Assembly: GCA_945861415.1 (NCBI GenBank) | Contig: CAMAUV010000006.1 | Coordinates: forward strand, 52,859 to 116,858 | Source: Akkermansia muciniphila | GTDB lineage: Bacteria > Verrucomicrobiota > Verrucomicrobiia > Verrucomicrobiales > V1-33 | Direction of reading: 5' to 3' | Length of the DNA: 64,000 bases | Shown here: positions 27,486 to 37,368 of the stretch, piece after piece | How the letters are laid out: every line of letters starts with the position of its first letter | How positions within the stretch are numbered: the first letter of the stretch is position 1 | Made by a program: the position numbers and the translations under genes | Notes under the pieces: model-generated | Databases searched by the model: none | Told to the model about the DNA's origin: nothing | The model's input: the letters and a program-made list of their open reading frames with translations, nothing else

Positions 27486-29798
27486 ATGGCTACTGACTTT
27501 CTTTCCATCGCCGACGCCGACCGCTCCAAACGCATTCACCTCATCGGGGTGGCGGGCAGCGGCATGAGCGGCATCGCGGCGTTGCTTCTCCAGCTTGGGT
27601 ATAAAGTCAGCGGATCGGACAAAAGCACGACCAGTGAGACCGAGCGACTTCAGGCAGCGGGGCTGAAATTTTACTGCCCGCACACGGCGGAGAGTGTGGC
27701 CGGTTCTGGTGCGGTGGTCTATTCCTCGGCGGTCAAACCCGGGCGTAATGTGGCCCACGATGCTGCGGCCGCCGCGGCTACTCCGCTTTTCCGCCGGGCG
27801 GAGGTGCTGGCCAGCATCATGCACCGCAAGCAGGGCATCGTCATCGCAGGCATGCACGGAAAGACCACTACTACCTCTATGTGTGCGCACGTCATGCGCG
27901 AAGCCGGGCTGCATCCCAGCCACTATGTCGGCGCGGAGATTCCGCTGCTGGGCTCCAATGCGCACTGGGACCACGACGGGAAGCACTTCGTGGCCGAGGG
28001 CGACGAAAGCGATGGCACGCTCGTGCTCTACTCTCCGCAGCACAGCATCCTGCTCAACGTGGAGGAGGAACACCTCGACCACTACAAAAACCTCGACGAG
28101 ATCAAAGCCGTCTATCGCCAGTTGTTGGATCAAACAGCCGGATTCAGCTACTACTGCGCCGCAGACAGGGAGGCGCGCGCGCTTTGTCAGGACCGCGAAG
28201 ACTGCGTCAGCTATGGCTGGAATGCGGAGGACGTATACAGCGCGCAAGACGTTGAGCAGCACGGGCAGAGCACGGCCTTCGCGGTGCACAAGCGGGGCGA
28301 GTTGCTGGGCACTGTCATTCTTAACATTCCCGGACGTCACAATGTGATGAACGCTCTCGCCGTCGTGGCGCTGACTACTGATCTTGGCGTGCCACTTGAG
28401 CGGATCGCGGGGGCGCTGAGCACCTTCCGCGGAGCTAAGCGCCGGTTCGATGTGAAGCGCCAGAGCGCCTTCTACACCGTCGTGGATGACTACGGTCACC
28501 ACCCCACAGAAGTAGCCGCCACGCTGCAAACCGCGAAGCAATTCACGAAAGGGCAGGGAAGGATCGTGTGCGTCTTCCAGCCGCACCGCTACACGCGCAC
28601 GCAATTGCTTCGGAAAGAATTTGGCCGCGCCTTTGGCGACTGCGATGCCTTATTCGTGCTCGACATTTATCCCGCCAGCGAGCTGCCCATCGAAGGCATC
28701 AGCGGACAGATAATCGTGGATGAAGTGCGCGCCGTCGAAGGAGACCGGATCAGGCTTCTCTACACGCCGGACAAAGCCAGTGCGCACACCGCTGTAGGAA
28801 ATTTCGTGCGCCCTGGCGACCTGCTCATCACTCTCGGCGCGGGCAACGTCCACGAGGTCGGCACTCGCCTCGCTGCCGACTTGAAGCAACTTGAGGACCT
28901 CGTCACTGCGCTCGGCGAACCCGACAGCGATGTGCGCCTCTACGAGCCCATGAGCCGCCACAGCACAATGAAGGTCGGCGGCCCGGCTCAATACTACATT
29001 GAACCCCACACCGCCGCCGGGCTCTCACGGCTCATTGCGCACTGTCGTGAGCGCGGCATCCCGACGCGCGTCGTCGGTCGCGGCAGTAACCTGCTCATCC
29101 GCGACGGCGGCATCAAAGGCGCGGTAATTCAGCTCAGCGATGGCGAGTTCGATGCCCTCAGTGTTGAAGGAGTCACGATCACCGCCGGTGCGGGCGTGAA
29201 ATTCAAGCGCCTCGCCAATGCCGCGCGCAACGCCGGGCTCGGCGGGTTCGAATGGATGGAAGGCATCCCCGGCAGCGTGGGCGGTGGCATCCGCATGAAC
29301 GCTGGCGCGATGGGCACGGAGACCTTCGATCAAATCGTTAGCGTCCGTTACATCGACGTAGGCGGTATCCTGCAGGAGAAGCCGCGCGAGCAGATCAACG
29401 CCCGCTACCGCAGTGTGCCGGAGTTCGTGGAAAACGTATGTGTGAACGCCACCTTCCGAGGCACCCCCGCGCCGCTGGAGGAAATCGACGCCAGGCTCGC
29501 CGCCAGCATGGAGAAGCGCAAAACCAGTCAGCCCATCGCGGCCAGCGCCGGCTGCATTTTCAAAAACCCTGCCGAGTGCCCCGCCGGAAAACTCGTCCAC
29601 GAACTCGGCCTCAAAGGCACCCGCCACGGCGGCGCGCTCATCTCCGACGTCCACGGCAACTTCATCGTCAACGACGGCGGCGGCACCGCGAAGGACGTGA
29701 TCGAACTCATCGAACTGGTCAAGAAAGCCGCCCGCGAACAGCGCGGCATCGAGATGGAGGTCGAAGTGCAGGTCGTGGGTGAGGAGCAGGCGTATTAA
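27486..29798 (+). CDS. murC-murB: MurC-MurB fusion: UDP-MurNAc-L-alanine ligase and UDP-MurNAc reductase
   Basis: A 770-residue bifunctional cytoplasmic enzyme of peptidoglycan precursor synthesis. Residues 1 to about 465 are MurC: LIGVAGSGMSGIA, the ATP loop GMHGKTTTTS, VAEGDESDGTL and the NVEEEHLDHY motif. Residues about 480-770 are MurB: the FAD-binding GRGSNLLIRDGG, GSVGGGIRMNAGAMG, and SAGCIFKNP with the proton-donating serine. MurB makes UDP-MurNAc and MurC adds L-alanine to it, so the fusion joins successive steps, although in reverse gene order. The short joint (KQLEDLVTALGEP) shows no linker repeat. Both active sites look complete. No other mur gene is adjacent. Confidence 0.95.
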   Translation: MATDFLSIADADRSKRIHLIGVAGSGMSGIAALLLQLGYKVSGSDKSTTSETERLQAAGLKFYCPHTAESVAGSGAVVYSSAVKPGRNVAHDAAAAAATPLFRRAEVLASIMHRKQGIVIAGMHGKTTTTSMCAHVMREAGLHPSHYVGAEIPLLGSNAHWDHDGKHFVAEGDESDGTLVLYSPQHSILLNVEEEHLDHYKNLDEIKAVYRQLLDQTAGFSYYCAADREARALCQDREDCVSYGWNAEDVYSAQDVEQHGQSTAFAVHKRGELLGTVILNIPGRHNVMNALAVVALTTDLGVPLERIAGALSTFRGAKRRFDVKRQSAFYTVVDDYGHHPTEVAATLQTAKQFTKGQGRIVCVFQPHRYTRTQLLRKEFGRAFGDCDALFVLDIYPASELPIEGISGQIIVDEVRAVEGDRIRLLYTPDKASAHTAVGNFVRPGDLLITLGAGNVHEVGTRLAADLKQLEDLVTALGEPDSDVRLYEPMSRHSTMKVGGPAQYYIEPHTAAGLSRLIAHCRERGIPTRVVGRGSNLLIRDGGIKGAVIQLSDGEFDALSVEGVTITAGAGVKFKRLANAARNAGLGGFEWMEGIPGSVGGGIRMNAGAMGTETFDQIVSVRYIDVGGILQEKPREQINARYRSVPEFVENVCVNATFRGTPAPLEEIDARLAASMEKRKTSQPIAASAGCIFKNPAECPAGKLVHELGLKGTRHGGALISDVHGNFIVNDGGGTAKDVIELIELVKKAAREQRGIEMEVEVQVVGEEQAY

Positions 29799-29810
29799 TC
29801 TCGTTCCCGC

Positions 29811-30073
29811 TTACTCTCTACCTGCCCCGAAAGCGATGGCCGAAAAGACCCCGAAAGCTAACCAGAGTAATAATCGCGGCTGCATCCTCCCAATACGTTC
29901 TGGCCATGTAAGTTTGCGTTTCAGTACCGGGATGATGAGTAGTGCGCGGGTGCCCGCCAACAGCAAAAGCCCGGAGACATTTCCTATTCTTGCTCCACGA
30001 GGATAACAGCTGGAAGGATCGCAAATGCGAGCAGCAGGGCCAAATTGGAATGCCGCGGATGATTTGGGCTCAT
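29811..30073 (-). pseudogene. Frameshifted small polytopic membrane protein
   Basis: ATG 30071-30073 opens a 29-residue frame containing NLALLLAFAILPAVILVEQE and a TAG. Shifting frame near 30000 continues with GNVSGLLLLAGTRALLIIP, KRKLTWPERIGRMQPR and LLLWLAFGVFSAIAFGAGRE to TAA 29811-29813. Together they form a sensible three-helix membrane protein of about 85 residues broken by one indel (263 bases, not a multiple of three). It could be a true pseudogene or a single sequencing error. No family recognised. Confidence 0.45.
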
Positions 30074-30102
30074 TGGTGGTGGCACGGGGTCTTCTCGCAG
30101 GC

Positions 30103-30702
30103 TTACCGGTAAATGTCCACAAGGTAGAGAACGGCTTCGGTTGCGCCGGCGTTGATGATGGCGTGGGCGACGTCGGCGCGGTAACTGGCGGAGTCGCCGG
30201 CGTGGAGAAGTTCGAAGTCGCCGGCGCTTTCCACGCGGACGATGCCTTGGGAGACGGTGAGAAACTCCCGCGTGCCCTGGAAATGTGGGGCGCTGCGCAG
30301 GGCACCGCCAGTGTGGAGGCGGATTTCGTAAAATTCGACGTCCTTCTCGAGGTTGAGCGGCGAGAGGGTGCGGATGTGGCAGTGGTCGTCGGAGTGGTAG
30401 TGGAAGGCTTTGTCCTCCTTGCGCATAACGGCAACGGAGGAGGAGGCACCTGGCACTTCGACCAACTCACCGATGCTCATGCCGAATGCCTGGGCGATGC
30501 GCAGGGTGACGGCGAGGGTTGGGTTGGCCTGTTCGCGTTCGATCTGGCTGAGCATAGAGCGGCTGACTCCGCTGTTGGCAGCAAGTATTTCCAGCGACCA
30601 GCCGCGTTCGGCGCGCAATTGTTTGAGACGCTGACCGAGGTGACGGGAGATCGTGTCGGAAGGTTTTGCCGCGCTGGGGGCGGGCTGGGATTTGGATGGC
30701 AT
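30103..30702 (-). CDS. XRE-family regulator with C-terminal cupin domain
   Basis: A 199-residue transcription factor. Residues about 20-78 are a helix-turn-helix (RLKQLRAERGWSLEILA, then SGVSRSMLSQIEREQANPT). Residues about 110-195 are a cupin fold with APHFQGTREFLTVSQG and a closing LHAGDSASYRADVAHAI; it probably senses a small molecule such as an amino acid, amine or antibiotic. Histidines in HYHSDDHCHIR lie in the joint. The start at ATG 30702 gives a disordered leader rich in Ala and Ser, normal for this group. No neighbouring operon tells the regulon; the gene is flanked by two broken membrane-protein genes. Confidence 0.9.
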   Translation of the reverse strand: MPSKSQPAPSAAKPSDTISRHLGQRLKQLRAERGWSLEILAANSGVSRSMLSQIEREQANPTLAVTLRIAQAFGMSIGELVEVPGASSSVAVMRKEDKAFHYHSDDHCHIRTLSPLNLEKDVEFYEIRLHTGGALRSAPHFQGTREFLTVSQGIVRVESAGDFELLHAGDSASYRADVAHAIINAGATEAVLYLVDIYR

Positions 30703-30779
30703 GGTTAAACTGTTGCAGGCAGGCGGGCGGCTGGAAAACGGAAAATTGTTCCATCTCCCCGGAATTCTCCCCTCTCAGT

Positions 30780-31130
30780 ATGCTAGGCTGGCATTAATTG
30801 GGCCTTGCCGGCATTTCCCTCATCGTCGTGGAGATATTCACTTTTTCGTTTTTCTCCGCGAGCTTTGGAGTCGCATCCCTCATCACGGTCCTAGTGGCCT
30901 GTAACTGCGCAGACTTCACATGGCAGTTGGGCGCGTTTGCCATCGCTTCGACGGTCCGTCTCACGCTCATTCGTCCGCTGTTCTCTGGCATTATTTATTA
31001 GCGCAGTGATCAGCGTGCGGTGCTGTTTGATGCGGTGTTGGGCCAGACGGCGCTGGCGTTGGATGCTGCGGGCGTCCCGGCGGGCGTGTGTGCTTGCAGT
31101 TCGGGCCGCGGAAGTCCGCCTCGCGGATAA
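30780..31130 (+). pseudogene. Decayed NfeD-family membrane protein gene
   Basis: One continuous frame from ATG 30780 reads MLGWH, TAA (30795-30797), then LGLAGISLIVVEIFTFSFF, LITVLVA..., FTWQLGAFAIASTVRLTLIRPLF, a TAG (31010-31012 region), and then DAVLGQTALALDAAGVPAGV before TAA 31128-31130. The membrane part and the start of the C-terminal OB-fold (compare the usual LVGQTGxALTDLRPAGxV) match NfeD proteins, which partner membrane proteases or stomatins. Three in-frame stops and the missing rest of the OB-fold show it is dead. A TTG at 30798 could in principle start a 67-residue truncated membrane peptide. Confidence 0.6.
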
Positions 31131-31258
31131 ATACAGCCAACTTTCGCGGGCGCAGGCTGTCCAGCGTGCTCTCCGCGGTGCGCTCATCCGTTGCGCTCAT
31201 CCGTTGCGCTGTTATTCTTTTGATTGCTCGTAGTGGTTAGCGAACCAAGCATGAAAAG

Positions 31259-31438
31259 TTAATAGTCCGGTGTCGGGATCTCCTTTTCAATGGTGCAGCC
31301 CAGCATGCGCGCCTCGTAAAATGTCAGCGTGCTGCTCTCGCCGAATTCGCTGGGAAAAGTGTCAGGATTATCAATCGTCCAGGCCGTGCACCAGCGGCGG
31401 TGGTGAAGCAGGCTCCTGTTGTTAGGCAGCCCGTCCTT
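31259..31438 (-). pseudogene. Open 59-codon extension after ruvA, probable gene relic
   Basis: Directly after the ruvA stop codon (31439-31441) the same frame stays open for 59 codons to TAA 31259-31261. The sequence looks protein-like rather than random: WCTAWTIDNPDTFPSEFGE, then STLTFYEARMLGCTIEKE and a PTPDY end. There is no start codon near its beginning. It may be the tail of a deleted gene. I recognise no family. Confidence 0.35.
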
Positions 31439-32056
31439 TTATCCCTGACTGAGCATGCGCAGGGCGCCGCGCACCAGCGCATCGCTTTGTGCGGGCGTGC
31501 CGTCGTCCATGAGCTTCTTCACGGCCTTTTGTGCCTCCGCCTGTTTGTAGCCTAGATGGATGAGCGCCAGCACGGCGTCGCTGGCTGCGACCTGCTGCGG
31601 AGTGGCGGGCGAGCTACCGCCGGGGGCTCCGGCTTCGCGCCATGCTTCGGCCACGCCCACCTTGTCTTTCAGCTCAAGGATGATGCGCTCCGCCGTCTTC
31701 TTGCCCACGCCGCTGATCTTTGAGAGTGCCGCCGTGTCGCCTTGTACCACATTCCGCTGAAAGTCCCGCACGCTCATGCCGCTGAGGATGGAGAGTCCCA
31801 TTTTCGGCCCCACTCCGGTCACCCGGTTGATGAGCAGGCGGAAAAGATCGCGCTCCTCTTCCGTGGCGAATCCGTATAGCACGTGCGCGTCCTCGCGCAC
31901 CTGAAGATGGGTGAGCACCGTGACTTCGCGCCCCGTCTCCCCCAGCCGGTCGTAGGTGCTGATGGGAATGAAGACCTCATAACCCACGCCGCCCACGTCA
32001 ATGGCGGCACGATCGGGCAGGCTGGTGGTGAGGCGTCCGCGGAGAAAGGTGATCAT
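31439..32056 (-). CDS. ruvA: Holliday junction helicase subunit RuvA
   Basis: DNA-binding subunit that holds the four-way junction while RuvB drives branch migration. The three domains are all present: an OB-fold (MITFLRGRL to about residue 62), tandem helix-hairpin-helix motifs (LINRVTGVGPKMGLSIL and LSKISGVGKKTAERIILELK) and, after a Gly/Ala/Pro linker, the RuvB-contacting three-helix domain (DAVLALIHLGYKQAEAQKAV). Length (205) is normal. ruvB and ruvC are not nearby. It lies 80 bp downstream of ribE on the same strand. Confidence 0.97.
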   Translation of the reverse strand: MITFLRGRLTTSLPDRAAIDVGGVGYEVFIPISTYDRLGETGREVTVLTHLQVREDAHVLYGFATEEERDLFRLLINRVTGVGPKMGLSILSGMSVRDFQRNVVQGDTAALSKISGVGKKTAERIILELKDKVGVAEAWREAGAPGGSSPATPQQVAASDAVLALIHLGYKQAEAQKAVKKLMDDGTPAQSDALVRGALRMLSQG

Positions 32057-32136
32057 GAGAGAAGTTTGTGGGAATGGGTCCGGTTATAGGCAGCAGCCGA
32101 TGCTGCCGCGCATCTGAAATCTGAACACTGAAAACT

Positions 32137-32742
32137 TCAAACTTCCGCCGCCGCCCGGTGGGCCAGAAACTGCTCGATGTATTTAGCGAACATATCCACC
32201 TCCACATTCACCCGGTGGCCCTCAGCGGCATCCGCGAGATTCGTCACCGCCCGGGTATGCGGTGTGATCCAGATGACCACGCTCTCAAGCTTCACTTCCG
32301 CCACCGTGAGGCTCATGCCGTCGATGGTGACCGAGCCGCGCGGAATGATGAGCCGGTGAAACTCCGTCGGCACCGCTATCTCCAGCCGGCAGTCTTGACC
32401 GTGCGATTCCCATGCGAGAATGCGCCCGGTGGTATCCACATGGCCTTGCACAAAGTGCCCGCTGAATCGTGCGCCGGCCTGCATGGCGCGCTCCAGATTC
32501 ACCGCCGCTCCGGGCGCTAGATCGCCCAGATTGGTCAGGCGCAGGGTTTGCTGCAGAAGGTCGAACTTCACTCCGCCGCCCCCGGATTCCACTACAGTGA
32601 GGCAGCAGCCGTTGACCGCCACGCTTTCTCCCAGCGAGAGTTCCTCTGCGAACGCCACGCCCCTCAACTCCAGCCTGCCGCCTTGCGGCGTGAGGTGAAG
32701 CTGCGCTAAGCGCCCTGTGCTTTCAACGATTCCTGTAAACAT
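32137..32742 (-). CDS. ribE: Riboflavin synthase, alpha subunit
   Basis: Catalyses dismutation of two lumazine molecules to riboflavin. The 201-residue chain shows the family MFTGIVE start, the two homologous barrel halves with GESVAVNGCCLTVV and GSVTIDGMSLTVAEV, and ligand residues in FSGHFVQGHVDTTG. The C-terminal trimerisation helix (VDMFAKYIEQFLA) is present. No other rib gene and no FMN riboswitch was seen upstream. It may be cotranscribed with ruvA. Confidence 0.96.
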   Translation of the reverse strand: MFTGIVESTGRLAQLHLTPQGGRLELRGVAFAEELSLGESVAVNGCCLTVVESGGGGVKFDLLQQTLRLTNLGDLAPGAAVNLERAMQAGARFSGHFVQGHVDTTGRILAWESHGQDCRLEIAVPTEFHRLIIPRGSVTIDGMSLTVAEVKLESVVIWITPHTRAVTNLADAAEGHRVNVEVDMFAKYIEQFLAHRAAAEV

Positions 32743-33189
32743 ACCGCGTCATGCCTGCGCGCTGCCGCTCCGGCAAGTGAGGATGAGTAGCGCGGGCCGT
32801 AAACGAATCTTAATCACGGGGTACTCCGGGCTGGAATTTCCCTGCATTTGGCGCACTCTTGCCACATGACAGCGTCGAGGGCGCCGCCCTCACCTAAGAA
32901 ATCATCCAGTGTTTTTACGGAGCACCGACCCCTGACTAAGGTGCGGCGCGAGGGTCTACCCCCGCGCGTTGCTTCACCATTCATTGCTGCGGATTCAGGA
33001 AAGGACTGTTCCGGCGGATCAGCTTCGACTGCTGGTTCCCCGGCTCTATACCGTGCCCGAGGGAGTTGCTGGAAGTGAAGAAGTCTGTGAAGCCGGAGAC
33101 AAATTCAGGTTCGTAAGAGCAAAAACCATCGCCCCTTGCATTCCCCTGAGCTGGGGGGCTAAGGGAGTGGAACTTTCCTACTCCCAGTC
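32743..33189. other. Intergenic stretch between ribE and acnA
   Basis: A 447-base divergent region. Small plus-strand frames exist (for example from 32848 and 32969) but have no recognisable domain, leader or ribosome-binding site. It must hold the promoters of ribE and acnA; I cannot place either with confidence. Confidence 0.5.
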
Positions 33190-35994
33190 ATGACTAATAC
33201 CGTACGCCAATTCACCACCGGTTCCGGCTCCCAAGGTTCATACTACTCACTCCCCGCGCTTAAGGAGGCGGGTGTCGCTCCCAACCTAGAGCGGTTGCCG
33301 ACTTCCATTCGCATCGTGCTGGAGAGCGTATTGCGGAATTGCGACGGAAAGAAGGTGACGGAGCAGGATGTGAAAAATCTCGCGGCTTGGAATGCGAAGG
33401 CGCCGGGGGAGTATGAGATTCCCTTCGTGGTCGCGCGCATCGTGCTTCAGGACTTCACGGGCGTGCCGCTGCTCGTCGATCTCGCGGCCATGCGCAGCGC
33501 CGTGAACCGCATGGGCAAGAACCCGAAGATGATCGAACCGCTGGTGCCAGTGGACCTTGTGGTGGACCACTCGGTGCAGGTGGACTTTGCTGGTACGGGC
33601 GATTCCCTGTCGCGGAATCTGGACCTCGAATTCCACCGCAACCGCGAGCGTTATCAGTTTCTCAAGTGGGGCGAGCAGGCGTTCGATACCTTCAAGGTCG
33701 TGCCCCCCGGCATTGGCATCGTGCACCAGGTGAATCTGGAATACCTCGCGAAGGGCGTGCTGGACAAAGGCGGCGTCTATTATCCTGACTCGCTCGTCGG
33801 CACCGACTCGCACACCACGATGATCAATGGCCTCGGCGTCGTCGGCTGGGGCGTGGGCGGCATTGAGGCGGAAGCCGGAATGCTCGGCCAGCCGGTCACG
33901 TTCCTTGTGCCGGAAGTGGTGGGCGTGAATCTCACCGGCGCGCTCGCCGCGGGCGTCACGGCCACCGACCTCGTGCTGCGTGTCACCGAGATGCTGAGGA
34001 AGACGAAGGTTGTCGGCAAGTTCGTGGAATTCTACGGCCCCGGCGCGAAGGCGCTGAGCGTGCCGGACCGCGCGACCATTGCCAACATGGCGCCCGAATA
34101 CGGCGCAACGATGGGCTTCTTCGGAATTGATGAAGCCACCATCGCCTACCTCAAAGGCACGGGCCGCAGCGCGGAACTTTGTGGCACGGTGGAGAACTAT
34201 TACAAGGCGCAGGGCCTCTGGGGCATCCCGCAGGCGGGCGAAATCGATTACACGCAGGTGGTGGACCTCGACCTCAGCACCGTGAAGCCCGGCCTCGCCG
34301 GACCGAAGCGCCCGCAGGACCGGATTGATCTCGACGCGCTCAAACCAAAGTGGAATGAGATTATGACGAAGGCCACACCTGACGGCTACGGCAAGAGGCC
34401 GCTCGGAGGAGCCAGTGAGTCGCTCGATGAAACCCAAGACGCGTCCGATGGCCTCAGCACGCTCGCCGGAGTCGGCGTGGTGGTGGAGAATCCCCCGCAT
34501 GAAGGCGGCTATCCGGCATGGGATGTGAAGGTGGATTCCAAGGCCGGAATTACCGATACCATTTCTCACGGCAGCGTGCTCATCGCCGCCATCACGAGTT
34601 GCACGAATACTTCCAATCCTTCCGTCATGCTCGCCGCCGGCCTGCTGGCGAAGAAAGCGAATGCGAAGGGCCTCAAAGTAAACCCCAGCGTAAAGACCAG
34701 CCTCGGCCCGGGCTCCCGCGTAGTGACTGATTACCTCAACAAAACCGGCCTCCAAGTAGAACTCGACAAGCTCGGCTTCCAGACTGTCGGCTACGGATGC
34801 ACCACCTGCATCGGAAACAGCGGTCCGTTGGATGCAGGGATCGAAGACGTGGTGAAGGCCGAGGACATCGTCGCCGCTTCCGTGCTCTCAGGGAATCGCA
34901 ACTTCGAGGCCCGCGTGCACCAGAGTATCAAAGCGAACTTCCTCATGTCCCCGCCACTTGTCGTCGCCTTCGCCATCGCGGGCACGGTGGACATTGACCT
35001 GACCAAGGAGCCACTCGGTTTCGACAGCAAAGACCAACCCGTCATGCTCGCCGACATCTGGCCCAGCAGCGAGGAGATTGGGGTTGCCATGAGCAGTGCA
35101 CTGTCGCCCGAAGTCTTCCAAAAGCTCTACACCGGCTTCGCTGAACAAAATCCCAAGTGGAACGAAATCCCCGGCAGCGTCGGCCACGTTTATGAGTGGG
35201 ACACCGCCTCCACCTACATCCAAGAGCCGCCGTTTTTCGACAAGTTCAGCCTCACCCCCGGCGACATTAACGAGATCAAAGCCGCGCGCCCGCTCGGCAT
35301 TTTCGGCGACAGCGTCACGACCGACCACATCAGCCCCGCCGGCAACATCAAAAAGGACAGCCCTGCCGGCAAATTTCTCGGCGACAGCGGCGTCACCGCC
35401 GCCGACTTCAACAGCTACGGTAGTCGTCGCGGCAACGACCGCATCATGACGCGCGGCACCTTCGCCAACGTGCGCATCAAGAACCTGATGCTGGGCGCCA
35501 AGGAAGGCGGCAACACCTTGGAACAGCCCGGCGGCAAGGAAGTCAGTATTTATGACGCCGCACAGTCCTATCTCACCGCCGGCACCCCCACCGTCATCCT
35601 CGGCGGCGAAGACTACGGCATGGGCTCCAGCCGCGACTGGGCCGCCAAGGGCACGAATCTGCTCGGCGTGAAAGCCGTCATCACCAAGTCCTTCGAGCGC
35701 ATCCACCGCAGCAATCTGGTGGGCATGGGCGTCCTGCCCTGCAACTTCAAGGACAAGGCCGACTACGACAAAGTGAAGGACCTCAGCGATGCCACCTTCG
35801 ACCTCCTCGGCGTCTCCAATAACATGAAGCCGATGAGCGAAGCCACCCTCCGTGTCCACAAAGCCGACGGCACCACCTTCGACGTGCCCGTCATCGTGCG
35901 CATCGACACCCCCATCGAAATCGACTACTACCGCGCCGGCGGCATCCTCCCCTACGTCCTTGCGCAAATCCTGCGCGCGAATGGCGCGGCGTAG
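33190..35994 (+). CDS. acnA: Aconitate hydratase A
   Basis: Iron-sulfur enzyme of the citric acid cycle that interconverts citrate and isocitrate. The 934 residues match the AcnA/IRP group: ATG start, [33 protein letters not shown], the first cluster cysteine in [10 protein letters not shown] and the other two in [12 protein letters not shown]. The swivelling C-terminal domain includes [13 protein letters not shown] and [17 protein letters not shown] with the catalytic serine. All catalytic residues are present. A hairpin terminator candidate lies 46 bp after the stop. Confidence 0.97.
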   Translation: MTNTVRQFTTGSGSQGSYYSLPALKEAGVAPNLERLPTSIRIVLESVLRNCDGKKVTEQDVKNLAAWNAKAPGEYEIPFVVARIVLQDFTGVPLLVDLAAMRSAVNRMGKNPKMIEPLVPVDLVVDHSVQVDFAGTGDSLSRNLDLEFHRNRERYQFLKWGEQAFDTFKVVPPGIGIVHQVNLEYLAKGVLDKGGVYYPDSLVGTDSHTTMINGLGVVGWGVGGIEAEAGMLGQPVTFLVPEVVGVNLTGALAAGVTATDLVLRVTEMLRKTKVVGKFVEFYGPGAKALSVPDRATIANMAPEYGATMGFFGIDEATIAYLKGTGRSAELCGTVENYYKAQGLWGIPQAGEIDYTQVVDLDLSTVKPGLAGPKRPQDRIDLDALKPKWNEIMTKATPDGYGKRPLGGASESLDETQDASDGLSTLAGVGVVVENPPHEGGYPAWDVKVDSKAGITDTISHGSVLIAAITSCTNTSNPSVMLAAGLLAKKANAKGLKVNPSVKTSLGPGSRVVTDYLNKTGLQVELDKLGFQTVGYGCTTCIGNSGPLDAGIEDVVKAEDIVAASVLSGNRNFEARVHQSIKANFLMSPPLVVAFAIAGTVDIDLTKEPLGFDSKDQPVMLADIWPSSEEIGVAMSSALSPEVFQKLYTGFAEQNPKWNEIPGSVGHVYEWDTASTYIQEPPFFDKFSLTPGDINEIKAARPLGIFGDSVTTDHISPAGNIKKDSPAGKFLGDSGVTAADFNSYGSRRGNDRIMTRGTFANVRIKNLMLGAKEGGNTLEQPGGKEVSIYDAAQSYLTAGTPTVILGGEDYGMGSSRDWAAKGTNLLGVKAVITKSFERIHRSNLVGMGVLPCNFKDKADYDKVKDLSDATFDLLGVSNNMKPMSEATLRVHKADGTTFDVPVIVRIDTPIEIDYYRAGGILPYVLAQILRANGAA

Positions 35995-36039
35995 ACCGAC
36001 ATGATCAAGCAACTCTCCTTTGGAACTACAAAAGGGCGC

Positions 36040-36060
36040 GGCAGCTCGGTCTGAGCTGCC
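36040..36060. terminator. Hairpin after acnA
   Basis: A perfect 8-bp inverted repeat, GGCAGCTC-GGTCT-GAGCTGCC, 46 bases after the acnA stop. There is no T-run on the plus strand and only a short AT-rich side on the other (AACTACAAAAG), so it is a weak terminator or a transcript-end hairpin. Confidence 0.45.
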
Positions 36061-36549
36061 ACCATTCATCCTCCTCAGTGCCTCTGTTGGTGTTCGGTTA
36101 GGCGATAGCACAGTTCCGGCGCGGTCAGAACCCGCAGCATGGTCGTTGCCTGGGGCCATTACCGCCCCGGCGGGGTGTAGTTTCCATGCGAATTTCCGCT
36201 TGGTGATGTGCGACAGAGCGCAGGGGCGATCGGGAAGGCGACGGCTTTCGGTGGTGCGGCACATGTCCTGCAGGAGCACAGACTGGCCGCCGCGCCTGCG
36301 GAGTGCGCGTAGCGCAACTGATGAGGACATGCCCGCCGCAGCCACTAAGAGCTGCAGGGTTCTGTAGTTGAGCTGGAAATGCATCCGGGACGGCCAAGCT
36401 TTTCCTGCCCTGTTGGCAAAACGTGGTTCCCTGCGCTGTTCTGCACCCGGCGGCGCTCTAGGGGTTGAAATCCCCGGCTGTTTGCGGGTGTTCCCCCCGG
36501 GAACTCAGGCAGCGATGCGGAAACATCTTTTGGCGATTGTTCATACGAC
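36061..36549. other. Intergenic stretch after acnA, nothing recognised
   Basis: No intact gene is evident here. A minus-strand frame starting at 36384 (MHFQLNYRTLQLLVAAAGM...) runs into acnA and looks like a shadow. The region may contain further decayed sequence, but I could not match it to a family. Confidence 0.45.
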
Positions 36550-37326
36550 TCAGCACTTCGGCGGATTCCGGCCGATGAATGGATGCTGCTCAAGATCGAT
36601 GACGGAGCCGCTGACCGGGCCGAATTCATCACTCAGGAAAAGGGCGGCTGTCGCGGCAATTTCCTCTGGGCTGAAGATGCGTCCCGCGGGGGCAAATATC
36701 TTCGGGAGGTGCTCCGGCCAGTCGGGAGGCATGCCTTCTTTTTGTTTGGCCAGGCGCTCATTTTCGGTCAGCACCCAGCCGGGATTGATCTGATTCACGC
36801 GGACGCCGTGCTGACGGTGCAGGGTGTCGCCCAAATTGCGGCTCATGGTCTGCAGCGCGCCTTTGCTGATGCTGTAGGGCAGCAGGTTCTGCTCCCCGGA
36901 ATAGGCATTCACGCTGCCGATGTTCACCACCACTCCGCGGGTGGCGGCGAGATGCGGCAGGGCGCTTTGGATGAGCAGCAGCGGAGCCCTCACATTGATG
37001 GCCATCACGCGGTCGAAAAACTCCGGCGTCACGTCCGCAAGCTGTCCGCGCACGACCCATGCGGCATTGTTCACCAGACCATCCAGCCGTCCGAACGCAC
37101 GCGCCGCTGCTTCCACAATACGCGGCGCGGCTGCAGCCTCGGTAAGGTCGTCCATATGAAAAGCGGCCCGGTCACCAAGGGAGGCCGTTACGCGCTCTCC
37201 GGCTTCCTTCTCCAGTCCGTGAATGAGCACCCGGGCACCTTCCGCGACACAGCGTCGGGCAATGGCCTCGCCAATGCCTGTGGTGCTGCCTGTGACGATG
37301 ATGACTTTGCCTTCGAGTCTGTTCAT
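36550..37326 (-). CDS. Short-chain dehydrogenase/reductase (SDR)
   Basis: A 258-residue classical SDR. The cofactor loop is TGSTTGIGEA, the NNAAWV segment follows the fourth strand, and the active site has Ser in NIGSVNAYSG with Tyr-x-x-x-Lys in YSISK. The C-terminal NPGWVLTENE and DEFGPVSGSVIDLE segments are normal. Substrate unknown; sugar or secondary alcohol oxidation is the general activity. It lies 43 bp downstream of the phosphodiester glycosidase gene start region on the same strand (gene at 37369), so the two may form a transcript. Confidence 0.92.
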   Translation of the reverse strand: MNRLEGKVIIVTGSTTGIGEAIARRCVAEGARVLIHGLEKEAGERVTASLGDRAAFHMDDLTEAAAAPRIVEAAARAFGRLDGLVNNAAWVVRGQLADVTPEFFDRVMAINVRAPLLLIQSALPHLAATRGVVVNIGSVNAYSGEQNLLPYSISKGALQTMSRNLGDTLHRQHGVRVNQINPGWVLTENERLAKQKEGMPPDWPEHLPKIFAPAGRIFSPEEIAATAALFLSDEFGPVSGSVIDLEQHPFIGRNPPKC

Positions 37327-37368
37327 GCCGCGCCTATGGTCGAAAACACGCTCATGGGAACGGCAAAA

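Noticed and set aside
34888..36384. Long minus-strand frame antisense to acnA, starting MHFQLNYRTLQ
   Set aside because: Most of it mirrors acnA codons. The short part outside acnA (36000-36384) has no family match.
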